Source: Hypericum androsaemum (taxonomy: Eukaryota > Streptophyta > Magnoliopsida > Malpighiales > Hypericaceae). From it: a stretch of DNA of 64,000 nucleotides. Each line of letters begins with the position of its first letter. The stretch's first letter is position 1. The notes beneath the pieces were generated by a model. It was given only the letters and a program-made list of their open reading frames with translations, searched no databases and was not told the origin of the DNA. The stretch is from assembly GCA_963995505.1 (NCBI GenBank), contig OZ023186.1, positions 3,534,001 through 3,598,000 on the forward strand, written 5' to 3'. The position numbers and the translations under genes were made by a program. Shown piece after piece: positions 11,468 to 22,896 of this stretch.

Positions 11468-12006
11468 ACTACGTATAAAACTTGTGCACGCACGTGCAAG
11501 AATATTTTATTTTTTTGTATTTTATACACTTTCTATTTTGTCCTTATCCACCTTTTCCATGCAAAAAAGAAAAAAGGAAAAAAAATCCTTCTCATGTACT
11601 CCGTTGACCTCTCGAGCTACCAGACGACTTTGAAACCGAAGGCCCGGACGACAGCGGCATGGACGACACGCTGGCCGCCGCCTCCCCGCCGAAGAACAGA
11701 TCCGAAAGGTAATTCCCCAAATCGTCAGGGACATATCTGACAATTCCCTCTGCGGGCCCCATCCTTCTCTCCCTCGCAACACTCGCGATCACCAACCCCC
11801 GGAAACACTCGTAGAATTCGCGATACACCGGGACGATCTTCCTAGCCAGCGAGACCTTGATCTCGTCTCGCAGCTTCGGGTCCGTGACCAGCCACGCGCT
11901 CTGCTTCTTGTACGCCTCTTCGAACTCGACATTGCACCGTCTGCACTTCTCCGCGACCTCGCCTACCAACGGCGCCCGCTCGTCCCCGGGCTTGGGGCCA
12001 TTTGTT

Positions 12007-13710
12007 TTTTTTACTAATTAAGAACTTTATTAGAAGAAAAAGAAAATTACAAACGGGACGAGAGAAGAGAGAAAGAAAAGAAAGAACAAAGGAAAAACCA
12101 AGGCGAACGGGCAACCCTAGAGGTTGACCTGCTGCCATAACAATAACTCTATTCGAGAACACCCACAAGCCGGGTGGTCAAGAATAGATAACAACCAAAT
12201 ACCTTGGCCTAAACGGGCAACCAAATAGGTTGACTCGCTGCCATAATAAGAACTCTATTCTAGCACACCCACAAGTCGGATGGGCAAGAATAGATACTAA
12301 GCTAGATCCTTCGCTCATAGTGACTCGTGGGAGTCATGTCCATCAAAGCGAGCCTGAATCGAGAGAAAGTGGACCCAAAATCTGACGACAGAGGGCCTGT
12401 AGAGGTGAGGCAGACCGCGGTCCCGCAGGAAGAGGAGGGCCCACCAGGAGCAGTCCCAAATGTTGAATGCCCAGACCGCGGACCGTGAAAAAACTGCCGG
12501 CGCTTAACCACCGGAAAGAGAGGAGAACCCACGGAGAGGAAACCCATCGCAGCCAACCGCCGAGAGCCAAGCCAACCTGCCTGATAGAAAGTGGCACCTC
12601 TGGAGGGTTACCACGAGCCACAGGAGAATATAGGCGAGGAAACGCGGGAGGAGGAGCGCCAGAGCCTGCCCCCACGGAGAGGGATCCGAAGAAGCCCTAG
12701 TCGCGGGACTAGGGTTAGGATGTTTCAATCGCCTGCTGGTGGACGGCGGTATGGGTAGACGCCGCTGGAGAGGCCACCTGAGCAGCGGCTGGTGCAGGAG
12801 CAAGACCCCTAGTTTTGGGCTAGGGACGAGGACTTGCAGAAGAAGACCCCGCAAGGGAGGAGCCGGATCAGACCGTAACGACGACATGGGAGGGAGGGCC
12901 ACCCCCTCCGGAGTCGCTGGATGCCCCGCTATGGTGACCTGCGGCGGGGCAGCGCCGGTGGCAGAGCCAAAAATGCGCGGTGCACGGGAGTCCCTATCGT
13001 TCCTGCAGAAAAGGCGGACACCAAGAACCCAAACTCGGGTCATCTGCCAAAAGAGGCAGCCACAGTCCAAGCTCACCTGCAAAAGAGCGATGGGGAGAAA
13101 ACCAAAGAGGGACCGGGAGAGAAGAAGCAGCAACCGCTTTCCCCTAGGGAGGACCATCGGGGGAGGGGGGTGCTCCAAAGCGGGCGCTTCAACGGTCAGA
13201 TCCGCGCCCCGGAGGTTGAACGAAACAACCACCAAGTCGCGCAGGACCCCGCCATGGTCACCGGCGGCGGGGAGGGCGCCGGCGGTCCTCCCGAAGTGGC
13301 TGAGGAGGGTCGACGCTCAACCTTGGTGTTGGGAAAGAGGAGGCGAGAGGATGGGGGAGATGGGAAGGAAGAACGGCGAAGGGAGCGGAAACCTTGGGAC
13401 TCGTGCCTGGGAGAGAGTTTTTTTTTTTTTTAGTGCGATCTCGAGGGCACACGGGAAATTAAGATTGAGTTTTTAGGTTTAATTTGGGGAAGATGAAAAT
13501 GGGTTTTGACAAATGAGAAAAGGGAAAACCACCTGCTGATGGTTTATACTTATTTTAAGTTTTTGTGATATTTGATGATTAATAATAAGAATATTGATTT
13601 TTTTTTTAAAGGTAGATTATTTACACCTAGATTACACATGCCCAGGTTTGATCCTTGGACCTCCGTCAAGTGATGAACGCCTTGTACCGTTAAGCTAAGT
13701 GCCATTTGGT
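12007..13710 (-). mobile_element. Composite non-LTR retroposon: SINE head plus LINE-like body
   Basis: The insertion lies between exact 19-bp duplications of EXO70 coding sequence (11988-12006 and 13711-13729), the long target duplication expected of target-primed reverse transcription. On the minus strand it ends with a poly(A) run (seen as T's from 12005), preceded by an AATAAA-containing LINE-like 3' end. It begins with a tRNA-like SINE head (13710 to about 13598). Between them lie an AT-rich stretch, a second A run (13422-13433) and about 1.1 kb of GC-rich sequence like a plant L1 5' UTR. A direct repeat of about 115 bp occurs at about 12095-12300. I find no reverse transcriptase. Long open frames on both strands in the GC-rich part are compositional. 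Confidence 0.8.
13598..13710 (-). mobile_element. tRNA-derived SINE at the 5' end of the retroposon
   Basis: On the minus strand an A-box-like motif (TTAGCTTAACGGTA) and a B-box-like motif (GGATCAAACCT) are spaced as in a Pol III internal promoter. They are followed by a tail ending TCTACCTTT and ten A's (13607-13598). The same head occurs at about 61286-61381 and 60655-60734. The head abuts the 19-bp target duplication. Confidence 0.65.
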
Positions 13711-14842
13711 GGGCTTGGGGCCATTTGTTAGGACTTGAAGAATCTGCGCCCAGCCAATCCGCTCGTAGTTGGCCACGTACTGCTTCAACTTGGCCTCGTG
13801 CCTCGCCACCCTATCTCCCCCTAATGGAAACCTCAGATTCGAGGCGGTTACCTTGTTGACCACGTAACGGAGGTTGTTCGCTAGGAACAAATAGGAGACC
13901 GCCGCGTCGCTGTACCGCTCCGCCTTCCCGTCGAGCTTGCACAGTATGGCGAGGGGAGCGGCCAGTCGGCGACGACGTCGGAGAGCGGGCCGGTGTAGTC
14001 TGCCAGGAAGGAGAGGTAGTTCATGACGTAGCGTGTGAGCGGATGGACCCCACCGCCGGGGACGGAGGCCTTGGAGCTGTCCTTGGAGATGGCGGACTCG
14101 AACTCGGCCAGCGTCCTGCAAGCGGCCTCCCCGAGCTTGACGAGGGCGGCGACGGCTAGGGAACGGACGCCGGCTGTGGAGATGAAGTCGAAGGTGGACT
14201 CGACTTGGGGCCAGAGGTCGGCGACGGCCTCGACAGGCGGAAGAGCCTCTCGGGGGAGATCTTACACCGCGCGACGATCTCGGGGAAGGAGAAAAGAGCG
14301 GTGGCGCCCTCGGATACAACGTCGGAGAAGCACACCTCGCGGATCGCGGCCGAGGAGGTAGAGAATATCGTGTCGCAGAGTAACCGCTCGCTGTTAAAAA
14401 CGGTTTTCACCGCGACCTTTACCGCGCCAGCCAGGTTTTTACTTTCACCTCGAGTGATTCCCAGTCCATCTTTTGGACCTGGGAGGGGGACAGCCGCTCG
14501 ACGCCGAGAAGGTAGAGTCTCTCATCGACCGTTGACTTCCTTACGATCTTGTATATCTTCGCGCACTCCTTCCCGTACCCGGCCGACACCATACACTGGC
14601 CGATCGCCCGGAGATCGTCGACACCCGGCGCCGTAACTCTTGCCCGGGAAGGGGGAGCGAGGGGGGAGTGTTCTTCGGAATCGTCGAAGTCGGATAGGCT
14701 GGTTCGGGAGGAGACGGAGCCGGCGCCGGAGTAGTACTCGGTCTTGAGGAGGCGGTAGAACTCCCGCTCGAGGCGGCGCATGGCAGACTGGGTTAGGGTC
14801 TGGGCGAGGACGAGGTTCGGGGAGGCCGGGTCGTGGGCGACG

Positions 14843-15292
14843 TGTTGGGTATGGAGACTTCGTACTATACGGGGTCACTGTTCACATGTTGACTCGGCAC
14901 TATTCATCCGGGGCCAGAAATGTGATTTCTGGTGGACGATTTTGCCCCTGCCGACACCAAATAGTCCTAGGCTGTGGGCACTATAAATACCCACCTCTCA
15001 GTCACTATTTCGGCATCTTCTTCCTTGTGTAGAGAGAGAGAGAGACAGAGAGAGAAGAGGAGAGAGAGAAACACCATTGTTGAGCGAGTGAAGCTCTAGA
15101 GTGTAGATCGAGCTTGATATAGTGAAATCTCCTGGCTTGGTACGCCCCCGGACGTAGATCGGTTTAGATCGAACCGGGTGACCAAATTTTTGTGTCGTAT
15201 TCTTGTGTGCGTGAGTTTCCTTTGTGCTTGTCATCGATCTCTAGCTCTGGAAGTTGTTCGTGTGGTGTTTGGGGCCCTCGTGTTTCCCAACA
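14843..15292 (+). mobile_element. Solo LTR (450 bp) inside the EXO70 pseudogene
   Basis: It starts TGTTGGG and ends CCCAACA, a perfect 7-bp terminal inverted repeat with TG...CA. The exact 5-bp target duplication CGACG lies at 14838-14842 and 15293-15297. The intact paralogue (8739-8743) shows one copy, so the empty site is known. A TATAAATA motif near 14992 and a downstream GA-rich leader fit an LTR promoter reading plus, opposite to EXO70. Confidence 0.95.
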
Positions 15293-16515
15293 CGACGTAG
15301 AAGTGCATGGCGGACTGTAGCTGTGAGACCTCCGTCAGAAACTGTTTCGCCTCGTCGGAAGTCTCGACGGAGAACAGGTGGTGGGCCTGGCCGTGGTGGT
15401 CGTGCGGGTCCCACTTAGAGTTGAGGGCGCGGGAGGCCTCGAAGTTCTCTTCGATGATCCGGACGGAGAGAGGGGACCGCATTGGAGATGGAGGTGGTTG
15501 GGGTTGAGGCGTGTTTGGCTTGAAGAAAATGGTTCTCATCCCTTTCTTTGGCATTTGTAGTTAATTGGTTTCGGTTCTGATATTCAGAGTCGGGAATTGT
15601 CAGAAAAACTGTTTCTTCTTGTTATTTGAGGTGGTGATGAGATGGGGAGTGGGGAAATGCTTCGGAGGTAGGGGGTAGGTATAGGGAGGCAGCTAGAGGA
15701 GTTTGTTAGGAAGTCTGTAGTGTGAGGATCCAGGCCACGCGGAAAAAGGATTGTCATTTAGGCGGGGTTTTGGACTAAGGAAGTGGTCGCTGTTGGGATT
15801 AACTTTGGAAAGATGATACTTATCGTAGCTGACCTAGCTGCGCGTGGACTTAACAACTAATGGACTAACCTGTGACTTATGGTTTAAATTTTTTTTTGTT
15901 GGTACTCATTATAAGAAAAATCACTAGACCAATTAATTTGAATTTGATGCGGTTTTACTAAACGAAGATTGTTGATTACCGACCTTTGTTTTCTCCCGTT
16001 CCCACGGGATTTCAACTTTCCAAGTGGATTGTTTGTCATTCTAGAAACAGTTTCCAACCCTCTTTTATAAGTAAAATCTTTTATTAACATCGGAAAAGAA
16101 AAGCTTAACATAGAGTGATGCCAAGAGGAACATCATTAATTAATTAAAATCTTATATGTCTTATAGTTTAAGTAAAGGAAGATTATTAATCAACAAACTT
16201 AATTAAGCCAAATTTAGAGCTCTTTTTCCTTGAAGACAAAAAAGCTGACGGAGATATTTTTTTTATTTCATCACGAATGCCAACATTATGGTGTTATTGT
16301 TATATTATCACATTAATAGTTGCGAGCGTATTATACTTGTTTATAATTATATAAAATTTACTATTCATTAAAATGATAAAATAATTTTAGAGCAGAGTTA
16401 TCTCGTTATTATAACCCCATTTTATTTCGTCATAGCTTTAAGAGGAGTTCCAATGAACTAATTCCTTAGCTGGTGCATGATGTTCTGTTTCATACCTTGA
16501 GTTAGGAAAAATACC

Positions 16516-18500
16516 AATCATTAAATTCCAAGAAAGAGCCTCCACGTCAGCATAGAGACAACCATTAACCATACAAGTCTTTTCACTGTTCCATTTTTTG
16601 CCTGGCTTCAAATAAAGACAACATATATCCTTTTCATGCTAGACCAGTAGACCTTATACCGTCATAAGCAAACAAATATGACAATTACGTACGCCATTGA
16701 TCCAGCGGTTGTCATATTGATACTGTTATTAGAGCTACACCATTCTGTTCGGAAATTCTTGGAACCGACTAATTTTAATTTTTTTTAAAAACTTAACTAC
16801 TTTTAATTTTGGAGATAACTAATTCTGGTTCAAAACTTTTCTACCAAATTTTAATATCATATCCTTGTAAACAAAACAATGATGTTCATTAAGCTAAATG
16901 AGAGTGTTATAACCCAGTGTAGCCGGTGTAAATTGACACACTCAAACGAATTTTAAAAAATGTGAATTCCATTAAAGTTAATTTAGGCGTTTGGTGTTTT
17001 TTTTATGCCAGTGTCAAGCAATAACGTACCTTCGCCCAATTCTGCAGAAAAATTAACATTCGCTTCCATTCACAAACTTTGTTAAATGGTACAAATCAGC
17101 TGATCACTAGAGCTATGGACGCCCGGTCATCCGGAATTTCAATTGAACCACTTTACCTAGCTGATGTGGAGAACATATGCGGAGCACATATGCCAATCCA
17201 TTAGCAAGGAAACATAAAACATAACAACTCATATATGGTCTGATAGATACGGTGTCAGTCCTTAAGCATAAAATGAGAGAATCGAATTCAATGACCATCT
17301 AAGATCCAAAATTGGGTAAATAATTTAAATCTCACAAAAAAAAATACTCACATGGGCAACAACAACTTTTGGTAGGATAGTAAATAGGTGGACCCCACCA
17401 AATTTTTTTTGGTTTTCCTTTGTAAATTGTGTATATATCTCTACTTTACCACTTTGTAAAAAGCGAGAACAAAATATAGAAAACCCAAGAGATGATTTTC
17501 CTCTTGGCCAACAAATTCTCTGTCTTCTTCCTCTCTTCTTCTATTTAATTATTTTTGATTTACCAAAAGCTTTCAAATTTGCTCATTGATCACATATAAA
17601 ATTTCCAAGTTCAATTTTTTTATTCCACGAGGGAAGGAGAGAAGACTAGTTCTAGATAGAAAAAGTAGAGAGTAAGACTCGTTCGTTTTATTACACAACA
17701 ATTGTTTATGATCTCTTAGTATAATTTGAAAATTCCTGATAAAGAAAATGATCTTTCAAGTGCATTATATGAGAGTTACATTTAACTAAAAGTAGCTAGG
17801 GGCCGAGTAAATTTAGACGAAAATGTGCTTAATATTGAGCAATAAATTTTGAATATGAATCATATCAGATGAAAAGTTGCTAGGGAAATTTTGATATCTA
17901 AGCGATTTATATTATATAAAAAATAAGCGCTTTATATAGAACAATATTTTTACGCATAATAATTTATTATAAACATATAAAATTTTACTTATAAAAATAG
18001 AGCTACGTATATCAAAAAGTTTTACATACTGAAATTTTCTTTGATTTGTTTTATTCATTTCACCTGGTTTTTGTGTGTGGTGGAATTGGTGGGGTGTAGT
18101 AATTTCACCTGGTCAAGACCTCGTAACGTTCTCTCGTGTGATTGACTATGTACGATGAGTTACTTTGACCTAACCGGAGCGGGAGATCTATTAAACGTAC
18201 TATTGCAACGTTATCTCGGGTATAAAATTCTGCCAAAAAAAATTATAATATTCTGTTCTTATAAGATTCTAATTTGAATTTTTTTAGTTAAACTAGGTCA
18301 ATTTTATTACTAATTCATCTAAATAGTCGTTAGTTTTTTTTATAAGTGATGATTTTATTGATCAATATAATACTTACAATAATATTTACAATTCCCAGAT
18401 GAAAATAAAATTATCTACGAAGAGGTTACAGCCATTGGATTCATTAAAACACCAAATAATTGTTGGTTCAATGTACTATTATATTCTCCCAGTGAATTTG
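16516..18500. other. AT-rich intergenic DNA
   Basis: No gene is recognised. About 17180-17310 shares a stretch ('ctgacaccgtatc...cagaccata') with about 6300-6380 in opposite orientation, so it is a dispersed repeat. Near 18335 a T-run followed by AT-rich sequence could be a 5'-truncated LINE tail on the minus strand, but this is weak. Confidence 0.4.
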
Positions 18501-18516
18501 TCTTATAATTAAAGAT

Positions 18517-18906
18517 ATGTTGAAAAGATTATTCTTCTCTCATGAGGGTGTATGTCTTGAGGTTGAGTATACAGATATTTTTACACTATTCTTGGATGTA
18601 GCCGTGATGAATAGGGATGTTCAGAATTGTTCCAATGGTGAGGTTCATGAGGTGGTGTTCCGTGAAGATGAAGATGAGGACGACGAGCTGTTTAAATTAA
18701 TTGAAGCGGATGACAGATTTCTGGACGACAGAAAAATGCGATCAAGTGACCATGACATCTCAGCAAATAGAAACGATGTCGTTTCCTTATCTTACTATAA
18801 TAATGTAAACCTTCTTTTTTGTCCGGCGGGTGAAAATGTCAATACTACCTTTCATATAAAAAATCTCGCAGACCCAAATAAAACCCTCGAACCCCGTTCG
18901 AAGTGA
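18517..18906 (+). other. Open frame of unknown nature, 129 codons
   Basis: An open frame with an acidic stretch (EDEDEDDELFKLIEADD) lies directly upstream of the splicing-factor fragment. I do not recognise it. There is no clear promoter, and the frame's end has low-complexity character. It could be a further captured fragment or chance. Confidence 0.2.
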
Positions 18907-19019
18907 AACCGAAGAAATATGTGCAAGGCTCCAAGTATCCACCCTCAAAACCCCAAATAAAACTCTAGCAAGTTAAAAATCTCCATTAATCCCTAGCGAC
19001 CTCTCCGATTAAGAATTTC

Positions 19020-19480
19020 CTCATCGAGTTTGGTTCCGTACATAGGGCCTAGGGTTTCGACTGGTCGAAATCTGAGAGTGAGCAATGGAGTTCGATGAGA
19101 TTGAGTACCTGGAGAAGACGGTGGAGGAAGCGGAAGAGCGAGAGGGGACGAGAAAGAGCAAGCGGGAAGAAAGCAGCGAGAGGAGCTACCGCAGGCGGGA
19201 GGTTGACGAGGAGGAGGACGAGCGGAAGGGGAAGCGGTCAAGGGGCGGCGAGGAGGAGAACGTGCACAAGAAACTGGGAAGGGAGAAGGATAGTGATCGG
19301 GACAGGGACCGCCACTGGAGGGAAAGAATGACGAGAGGGAGAGAGATCGGGGGAGTAGAGAGGAGGAGAGAGATGATAGGGGAGAGGGTTTGGGAGAGGA
19401 GTCACAAAGTGGAAGGATAGGGAATGAAGGGAAGATGGAAAATGGAGATTGGACTAGGCATTTGACTTCCGGTACCAATG
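19020..19480 (+). pseudogene. 5' fragment of a CC1/RBM39-like splicing factor gene
   Basis: After a leader with 'cctagggtttcgactgg' the frame from 19085 begins MEFDEIEYLEKTVEEAEE. This resembles the N-terminus of plant CC1-like (RBM39/CAPER) splicing factors, as I remember that family, and runs into an Arg/Ser/Glu/Asp-rich segment. The frame stops at 19420 and no RNA-recognition motifs follow, so only the leader and first coding part are present. Its abrupt end near a T-run at 19480 and its position beside another truncated gene and a Helitron-type helicase suggest a transposed fragment. The identification rests on one short N-terminal motif plus composition. Confidence 0.55.
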
Positions 19481-19956
19481 GGAGTTTTTTTTAAAACAAT
19501 TTATTAATTTTTGTATAAGCATAAAGGTATTTTTGGAACTTTAAATAATATCTCATCAAAAGTGACCAAAATTTAAGTCTAGGGATTGATTAGTTAGTTA
19601 TGGAAATAGCACTGACTAAACAATATCATGATGTTCTAATTAATCAATTTATTCAAATATTATGCACTTATTACTATTTTACCCAATTGTTTCTTTTCGA
19701 AAAAAATTTGTTGTCCATCAATGAGAATTTTTTTTATAATTTGATTTTTTTAACAAAAATCACCATAGTTCATTTTTTTTCTCTCTTCTAAACATATCAT
19801 TCCTTTCAAATTTAAATATTGCGATTGATATTGATTAATAATTGTTAGTAGTTATACAAAAAAAGTACTTCTCTATTTTAATGATGGAATAAAATCCCCC
19901 TCCAAAAAATTAAATTAAATTTAGTCTATTAGAAACATTAAAAAATTGCTAACATA

Positions 19957-20455
19957 TCGAACTCCAACAAGCATACGACACCGTATGGCAGAACGACATC
20001 GTTCGACGATACATTGTAGAGGGAGAGAGGGATCGTCTTGATGACGGAGTCATCGAGCCCGTAGGGGGAGTACACGTGGAAGTCAACAGCCCCATCGGGG
20101 GAGGAATAGTCAAACAGGAGGGGAGGCGAGTCTAGGTTGGAGAACGTGGTGGAGTAGGAAGGCAGCTGGAACCTGCATTGCTGACGCCGGCGCCACCACT
20201 GCGGAACCGACGGATGAGGAGGATGAGGTGGTAGGAGAGGAGGCAGGAGCATGTGACCAATATGAAGGCCGCCACCACAACGACAACCATGGCGATGAGC
20301 GCCGGGCTGAAGTCCACGCCCGAGATGTAGAATTGCTTGACAATAGAGCAGACTGACCAGAAAAATGACGAGGACGTTATCGGCATGGTCATGGATGTAG
20401 GTCTTGCAGATGGAGACGGTGATGGGGCCTACAAGGAAGAAGGAGAACGAAAGTG
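19957..20455 (-). pseudogene. ATL-type RING-H2 ubiquitin ligase fragment
   Basis: On the minus strand one frame gives FSPALIAMVVVVVAAFILV, a single transmembrane segment preceded by a short extracytosolic part, as in ATL proteins. A frame change near 20160-20190 is followed by YGLDDSVIKTIPLSLYN, the GLD-motif region that precedes the RING in ATL ligases. It then reaches VCLLEF, the first part of the RING-H2, and stops at about 19960. The zinc-binding core is therefore missing. ATL proteins are membrane-bound E3 ligases; this remnant cannot be one. Confidence 0.75.
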
Positions 20456-20527
20456 AGGTACGACCATCACATATATATTTTTTTCCTTTTCGCCTATTTA
20501 AATCGATACAGTGATCTCAGTGGAAAT

Positions 20528-20808
20528 TTCACGGGTAAGAAAGTATTCATCCATAAGATGCTATTGAACCCATCAGAGAATCTTGAGATGTCTGTATAAG
20601 ATGATACACAATCATTTCCGGTACGTATGTGTTTTGCATTCACGATCAACAAAGCACAAGGACAAACAATTGAAAGCATGGGTATTTATTTGCCTGAGCA
20701 TGCCTTCTGCCATGGGCAATTGTACTTTGCCCTTTCATGAAGTATTTCAAGCAAGAACACTAAGATATTAGCCAAGAGAGATGATATTGCTGATAATGTT
20801 AGAACGTT
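20528..20808 (+). pseudogene. Helitron/PIF1-type helicase C-terminal remnant
   Basis: The frame starting near 20528 reads GKKVFIHKMLLNPSENLEM, then SFPVRMCFAFTINKAQGQTI, then GIYLPEHAFCHGQLYFALS and KNTKIL. These are the C-terminal helicase motifs of the PIF1/RecD superfamily as found in Helitron Rep/helicase proteins, including the INKAQGQTI motif. Two in-frame stops interrupt it, after LEMSV and in place of the Arg after ALS. No Rep domain or typical CTRR end with hairpin was found, so the element boundaries are unknown. A nuclear PIF1-like gene remnant is the alternative. Confidence 0.75.
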
Positions 20809-21389
20809 TACAAAAAAATATCGTGTACAATGTTCTTACTCTTTGGTAAATCAAAAAAGAAAATAGTGTAATTAAATATGTATGAGAGCAACTTATTTAT
20901 GTACAGCTTAAAAAAATTTAATAAACGATATATTTTATGGGTTTTGAAACAGAACGGCACTCGTATCACGCGTGTGTCTTTGTTAGTGTACATTAAGTCA
21001 AGAGGTTAATAATCCTGGTGGACGCAGTCCCACTTAGCTTGTACACGTAGCTAGAGTTAGTTTATACATTAGTAGTATATGTACACGTGTAACAAGGTAC
21101 GGAGATAATTAGAAAAATTGGGAATCTATTTTTCACCACTAGATAACCGTTTCCTCTTCTTCCTTTGAGCTCGAGAGAGAGAGAGAGAGTGAGAAAACCT
21201 CTCCGCGATTTCATTCTTCTTCGTCCCGATTTCATTTTCTCTTAACTATTTTGATACAGTCAATAATTCGGGTATATAGTAATGTACGAAAGTAGGAATA
21301 CTAAGTGGTTTATATTGTTTTATTTACCATTTAATCCAATGATTAAAACTTTTTTAATTTTGTTTAAAATTTGGTGGATGATTTTTCCC

Positions 21390-22400
21390 ATTTGCAGTCT
21401 AGTTGGCCTCAACCCTCTCTATCTCCTCGATAACCATACCGACCGTTGACCGTAAAGAATATCTAGACTTCAAAATTATTAAGAGACTACAATAGACCCA
21501 GACTGTATATGACTCAAAAAAAAAAAAAAACCAACCACGTTGACAAACTGCGCCACGAACCTAGACCTCTCCGCCTTTACCCCTGTCGCATCGCCGTCAT
21601 TTGCGTCCTCGGCGAGGACAGGACCACGAACCCAGACCCTCCACCCCAACCCCCGTCGTGTCGTGTCGTCGTCATCTGGGTCCTCGACGATGGCCCCCAC
21701 CCATGTTGCGTGGTCTTATGGGCCTCCGCGTCTCATCTTCTAGGTCCTCAACGATGCATCCTCCCCGCCCCCTGCGATCGGCGACGAGCCAAGACGAGGC
21801 AAAGGCCAGCTCCAACCTCGTGCCGCTGGAGAAGACAATCGGCCAGATCGACTCCACCACCCCCACCTCCACACACACACCTCCACACACACACCCCCAC
21901 ACCACCCTCTCTACAGTAATGTACCCTCTCTAGATTGGCACCTGATGGACGAGCTCGACGCTCGACCATCAGTCAAGTACTGAAGCTCTTTCGGGTGGGA
22001 TCTTGTAGAGGGGCAGGGTTCGTGTGGGCGAGTATGGTTCTGGGTAAGGGCGCGAGCTCGGTCTGACTACGGTCTGGGAGTAGAGGGGCGTTGGTCCATG
22101 GTGGAAGGTTCTGTCGGGTGAGGGGTATGAGTTTTTTAAACTTATGATATTTAAAACGAAACATTGTTGGGTCCGACTCTGTCCTAAGAACGTCTCTCAT
22201 TTACATTCGTACTAACTCCGGGGTTTGAGTTTTTTTTTTGTGTGAAGATGGAGGGCACGCCCCTTGTATTTGAGTTAGGGGAAAAGAAAGATGAACAACG
22301 TTACAGTAGGGATAGTGTTGGTATGAAATCAGTGACATGGGGTTGAATTACGAGAAAATCCATTGACTTAATGGAACGGTAATTTAGGGACTATCGAAAA
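21390..22400. other. GC-rich low-complexity and degenerate tandem repeats
   Basis: Around 21590-21760 a segment of about 75 bp ('gtc.t.tgggtcctcgacgatgg'-like) recurs about three times imperfectly. A (CA)n/(CACACAC) microsatellite lies at about 21868-21902. No gene is recognised; overlapping frames on both strands are compositional. Confidence 0.45.
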
Positions 22401-22896
22401 AATAAGAGAAAAGTCCACTTTAGTACCCTGTAGTATAGCCCAAAATTATTTTAGTATCCTGTAGTAAAAAAATGACCAATCGAGTCATACTTATTCTAAT
22501 TAACATCAGAAAGGTCCACGGGCAGCTGCCCGAACCCTACCGTCCTGCCCGAATGCTGCCCGGCCATGTGGAACAGCCACATCAGCATCTGCTGATGATG
22601 TGGCGCCACGTGGACTCTATCCCACTTCCCCTCTCTTCTCTCTCTCGTCCCTCTTTCTCTCTTCTTCTTCTTCTTCTTCTTCTTCTTCTTCTACCCAAAA
22701 ACAAAACTCAGAAAAAACCCACCCTATTCATCAAATAGAACCACCCCCTCCCCCAATTCTCATCCTTTCAACGAAGAACCCTAATTTTGGTTAACACAAT
22801 TCGAGATCCCAATTCAACTCTTCTGCTAGGATTATTGCATGACTCGAGCTAAGCTAAACCATTGCACACCCAAAATCTATAGCAATTAGGGTTCGC

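Larger units (their letters stand above)
11592..15554 (-). pseudogene. EXO70 pseudogene, interrupted by two retroelements
   Basis: On the minus strand this follows the intact EXO70 from the start codon at 15554 (MPKKGMRTIFFKPN) to the Ser-rich C-terminus at 11592, but it is broken in at least five places. A solo LTR sits at 14843-15292 after the HFYV motif. One base is lost near 14421-14432, where intact GCGGCC reads GCGCC. Ten bases are lost near 14228-14238. About 90 bases are lost near 13944-13952. A non-LTR retroposon sits at 12007-13710. The remaining exon pieces stay highly similar to the intact gene, and the TATA box is degraded. It cannot encode a functional exocyst subunit. The intact gene lies about 2.6 kb away in the same orientation. 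Confidence 0.95.
10021..16515. repeat. Tandem segmental duplication, unit 2
   Basis: This second copy of the EXO70-containing unit was enlarged by later insertions: a solo LTR at 11223-11467, a non-LTR retroposon at 12007-13710 and a solo LTR at 14843-15292. It also carries a local direct duplication of about 115 bp in its 5' part (about 10313-10440 and 10483-10595). The end of the unit matches the end of unit 1, at 'gagttaggaaaaa'. Confidence 0.85.

Noticed and set aside
12504..13476. Long overlapping open frames on both strands (up to 245 codons) in the GC-rich retroposon body
   Set aside because: They overlap in opposite strands, are Pro/Arg/Ser- or Gly/Arg-rich and match no LINE domain; GC-rich DNA lacks stop codons by composition.
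19600..19791. 63-codon AT-rich frame
   Set aside because: It is low-complexity Phe/Ile/Leu-rich translation of AT-rich DNA without motif.
20990..21070. Helitron 3' end (hairpin plus CTRR) near CTAG sequences
   Set aside because: No stable hairpin of usual size precedes a CTRR followed by T, so I could not support an end.
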